The notes beneath the pieces were generated by a model. It ran no database searches. It saw only the letters and a program-made list of their open reading frames with translations, and was not told where the DNA came from. Positions 62,701 through 64,000 of a stretch of 64,000 nucleotides of DNA are shown here, in pieces. Location: positions 1-64,000 of the forward strand of contig JAVMKI010000078.1 of the NCBI GenBank assembly GCA_031732755.1, read 5' to 3'. The position numbers were made by a program, and so were the translations under genes. Every line of letters starts with the position of its first letter. The stretch's first letter is position 1. This DNA is from Contendibacter sp031732755 (GTDB taxonomy: Bacteria; Pseudomonadota; Gammaproteobacteria; Competibacterales; Competibacteraceae).

Positions 62701-63984
62701 AGTCAAGCCCTGCTCGGCTGGAGCCGGGCGCGTTTTGAAACCGAGCGACTGCGGATCGAACGCTTGCGCGATAGCGAGGCGCTGGAGGAAGCATTGCAAG
62801 CCGCCCGACAACTCCTGCGCCAGTGCCAGGAAGCGGGAGCCGACGCGTATCCTGGCGCCGCCTACGATCAGGCGCGGGCCCATTTTCAATTGGGCAAGCT
62901 ACTGAAAATGGCCAGCGCCGCCGAACCAGCGGCCCGGGAGTTGACCGAAGCCCGCCAACAGTTCCAGACCTTGGCCGAGGCCGGCAACGCCAGCGCGGCC
63001 CGCATGGCGGCAGTGGCCGGCGCCGAAGCCGGTGACTGCCTGAGCTATCTGCGGCGGTTGCAGGATGCGGCGGCCGCCTATGAAGCCGCGTTGGCTCACG
63101 TCGCGCCGAATACCATTCATCCCACGATTGCCGCCAACCAGCTACAACTGGGATTGGTGCGCCAGCGACAGGGGCGATATCCCGAAGCCGCCGCTCTTTA
63201 CGACGCCGCGCGGCAAACCTTCGAAGCACTGGGCGAACCGGAAAGTACGGCGCAGGCTTGGCGGCAACTCGGCCTGGCCCGCAAGCTGACAGGGGAAATC
63301 GACTTGGCGCTCAAGGCCTGCCAGCAGGCGCTCTATCTATACGAACAGCTACGCAACCGCGCTGGAGTGGCCGAGGTGTTGGGTGAACTTGGCCATCTGC
63401 ACCAAGTCCTGAACCAGCTTGAGGAAGCGGTGCTGGCCTACCGGCGCATGGCGGATCTGTACGCGGAACTGGGCGACGGCCGCAACGAGGAGGCTAGCCG
63501 CAACAAGTTGGCCAATATACTGATTCAGTTGCGGCGGCATGATGAAGCCCGTCAGGAATTGTCTCGCGCCAGCGAGTGCAACCTGCCTGAAAACCTCACT
63601 GCCCGTAACGGGGCAATCCGCCGTGGTTTGCGTGATGTCGGCCAGACGGTCGAAAACCCCGGCGTGGCCGACGAAGCCCGGCGACAGTCGATCCAGAAAT
63701 ATCTGGCCTATCGGCGGGCGGGTGGTGAAGATCTCAATCCTGGCTCCCGATTGTGCGCGCAGATTGGGCATGCCATCCGCGCGGGCGACACCGCGCCGCT
63801 GGCCGCCAAACTGGCGCAAATCGTGGTCAGTCCCAACGTACCGCCCACCGGCAAACTACTGATCACAAAGCTGCAAGCTATCCTTGCCGGCTCGCGTGAC
63901 CCGGCGTTGGCCGCCGATCCGAATTTGCACTATCAATATGCGGTGGACATTCAATTATTGCTGGAAGATCTTGCCAAACCCTGA
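59722..63984 (+). CDS. TIR + degenerate CHAT + NB-ARC-like STAND ATPase + TPR protein
   Basis: 1420 residues. Residues 1-120: a TIR-like domain (SLFICHAQSDAAFAEDLAVAL, VIVVLSLNTGEAAW), with Glu48 in LALEVRWAI at a position comparable with the NADase Glu. Residues 280-530: CHAT-like layout (LFDLPWEFLSNGAGFLLRG, then the central beta-alpha core). The caspase dyad is missing: the expected GHG His is Cys395 in HLDGCF, and the expected Cys motif is VVLIRPEET. Residues 580-900: STAND ATPase with Walker A GPGGSGKT (602-609) and Walker B TLLVLDQIE (Asp686). Residues 1040-1310: TPR-like repeats. No close family name can be given; the layout fits a sensor-triggered effector, possibly antiphage (inference). 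Confidence 0.85.
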   Translation: MAVASLFICHAQSDAAFAEDLAVALEICRLNVWRDTRNQRGGHRLALEVRWAIEQARQVIVVLSLNTGEAAWMRREIELAQEMERRRANTYRVIPLLLPGVDNALLGSWFTPPPQTPPIQLPADGLGAALPALLAALGEPPPGDLIVERSPPPSAELELIFDRAVATSIQPWRLTARLNRSTDPASTASACLNLGPLPPTIDPNLPSWYLRGHLAWPTNVVRQLAQRAETQFEAWGQALYQATLAPPEMATLTAGWRQPLDLCQHWLTLRAENASPAAATLFDLPWEFLSNGAGFLLRGKQPVQFQRRLAGGGDPFPPAPPPLRILTLSPRPDTEPTGHPDYRRGTLPLLEALEGLGTLIEIQVLTPPTLAALEKQLNDAWSAGRPFTAVHLDGCFRHDPDQGPPLFGFEASYDLHVPLCRDAQFVSVAALAALLATYRIRLVVLIRPEETANSVRPARLASALLAAGIAAVVTVHPDTPTETLRRFWNAFHEELLRGTRISQALFAGQRRLAGDSYRGSGLGGGDVYLRDWFAFTLYLGQHDPRLALRPALELWRRLAGQSRFAPREILPALPPTGCLGRTRELLIAERLLENRHAIFIKGPGGSGKTTLAADLAGWLARIGRYRYIAYVHADDASNPRALLETLGRQLLPTGDHWTVGQYPTLWQALDYLRQALRPSPTLLVLDQIERWPAEYDEAFDRFWKDLLSEWPALRLLALGRVGPPSFAPPWTEIKLAALDETDAIILLGQMLITAGEAPPSADNGASFRQLRELATLAGGHPGALLRLAREVSHQGVSATLTLLRPLRAALLRRHEDDPQWPLYLVLALDLRRLPTSDQELLPVLAFFKDGVNRIAMGHSLGLDTLAIQNLCARLITLGLAEDRGHGHLRFDPALARYLSNLLDPDTRAIWRERWRIGMEQFLVELYQQHFKDSNRAKRLLRLELPNLLALLRDNQQNTPIEQTARIASQLEQLLASLGIASALAEATAARERASQALLGWSRARFETERLRIERLRDSEALEEALQAARQLLRQCQEAGADAYPGAAYDQARAHFQLGKLLKMASAAEPAARELTEARQQFQTLAEAGNASAARMAAVAGAEAGDCLSYLRRLQDAAAAYEAALAHVAPNTIHPTIAANQLQLGLVRQRQGRYPEAAALYDAARQTFEALGEPESTAQAWRQLGLARKLTGEIDLALKACQQALYLYEQLRNRAGVAEVLGELGHLHQVLNQLEEAVLAYRRMADLYAELGDGRNEEASRNKLANILIQLRRHDEARQELSRASECNLPENLTARNGAIRRGLRDVGQTVENPGVADEARRQSIQKYLAYRRAGGEDLNPGSRLCAQIGHAIRAGDTAPLAAKLAQIVVSPNVPPTGKLLITKLQAILAGSRDPALAADPNLHYQYAVDIQLLLEDLAKP

Positions 63985-64000
63985 ATCCTTCAGGACGCCG

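Noticed and set aside
1..64000. CRISPR array, rRNA genes, prophage or plasmid partition locus
   Set aside because: No regularly spaced repeats, rRNA sequence, phage structural genes or parB were seen. The lone ParA is not enough.

Overview
The window is GC-rich, densely coded DNA from a gammaproteobacterial chromosome. The evidence is a monofunctional birA next to coaX, a ccoNOQP/ccoGHIS set, the kdsD-kdsC-lptCAB-rpoN-hpf-ptsN block, orn/rsgA, djlA, mpl, bioC/bioH and an ETF-ubiquinone oxidoreductase. HPr kinase together with RapZ and PtsN excludes the enterics and fits deeper Gammaproteobacteria. The Competibacteraceae are my best guess, from gene content and protein resemblance only (inference).

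Layout. 1-1.8 kb: an IS630-family element inserted at a TA inside a decayed IS5-family transposase. 1.8-3.5 kb: coaX and birA. 3.4-12.2 kb (all minus): the cbb3 cytochrome oxidase structural operon ccoNOQP, a terminator, then the assembly operon ccoGHIS, which ends in an unannotated 33-residue membrane peptide and its own terminator. 12.4-15.3 kb: bioC, bioH and an overlapping lipase-like hydrolase. 15.4-25.9 kb: a GH1 beta-glucosidase, a secreted unknown, a divergent Hsp90, a metallo-beta-lactamase-fold enzyme, a methyltransferase, a NifX-like protein with a His-rich tail, an FNR-like regulator, a CbiMN-type metal permease with a possible cobalamin riboswitch, a sulfate-binding protein and a LysE-type exporter. 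25.9-39.4 kb: rsgA, orn, a rhodanese, ETF-QO, a secreted Ig-like protein, tRNA-Ser(UGA), fieF, ptsP, a DUF4239-like membrane protein, gabD, an ECF-permease-like protein and djlA.

39.6-49.4 kb is one long minus-strand array. It runs kdsD, kdsC, lptC, lptA, lptB (Kdo synthesis and LPS transport), then rpoN, hpf, ptsN, hprK, rapZ, HPr and ptsI (nitrogen/carbon PTS phosphorelay). With ptsP nearby, the window holds two enzyme I proteins, one HPr carrying both phosphorylation sites, its kinase/phosphorylase and one EIIA output. 49.5-59 kb: mpl, a DUF2304/radical-SAM/GT2 set, an M23 peptidase, glutathione reductase, a lipoprotein, a gamma-carbonic-anhydrase-like protein, a sirtuin and an orphan ParA.

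59.1-64 kb: a frameshifted hsp20 behind a near-perfect sigma-32 promoter, back to back with a 1420-residue protein. I read that protein as TIR + degenerate CHAT (caspase-like) + NB-ARC-type STAND ATPase + TPR. It is the best candidate here for an undescribed signalling or defence system.
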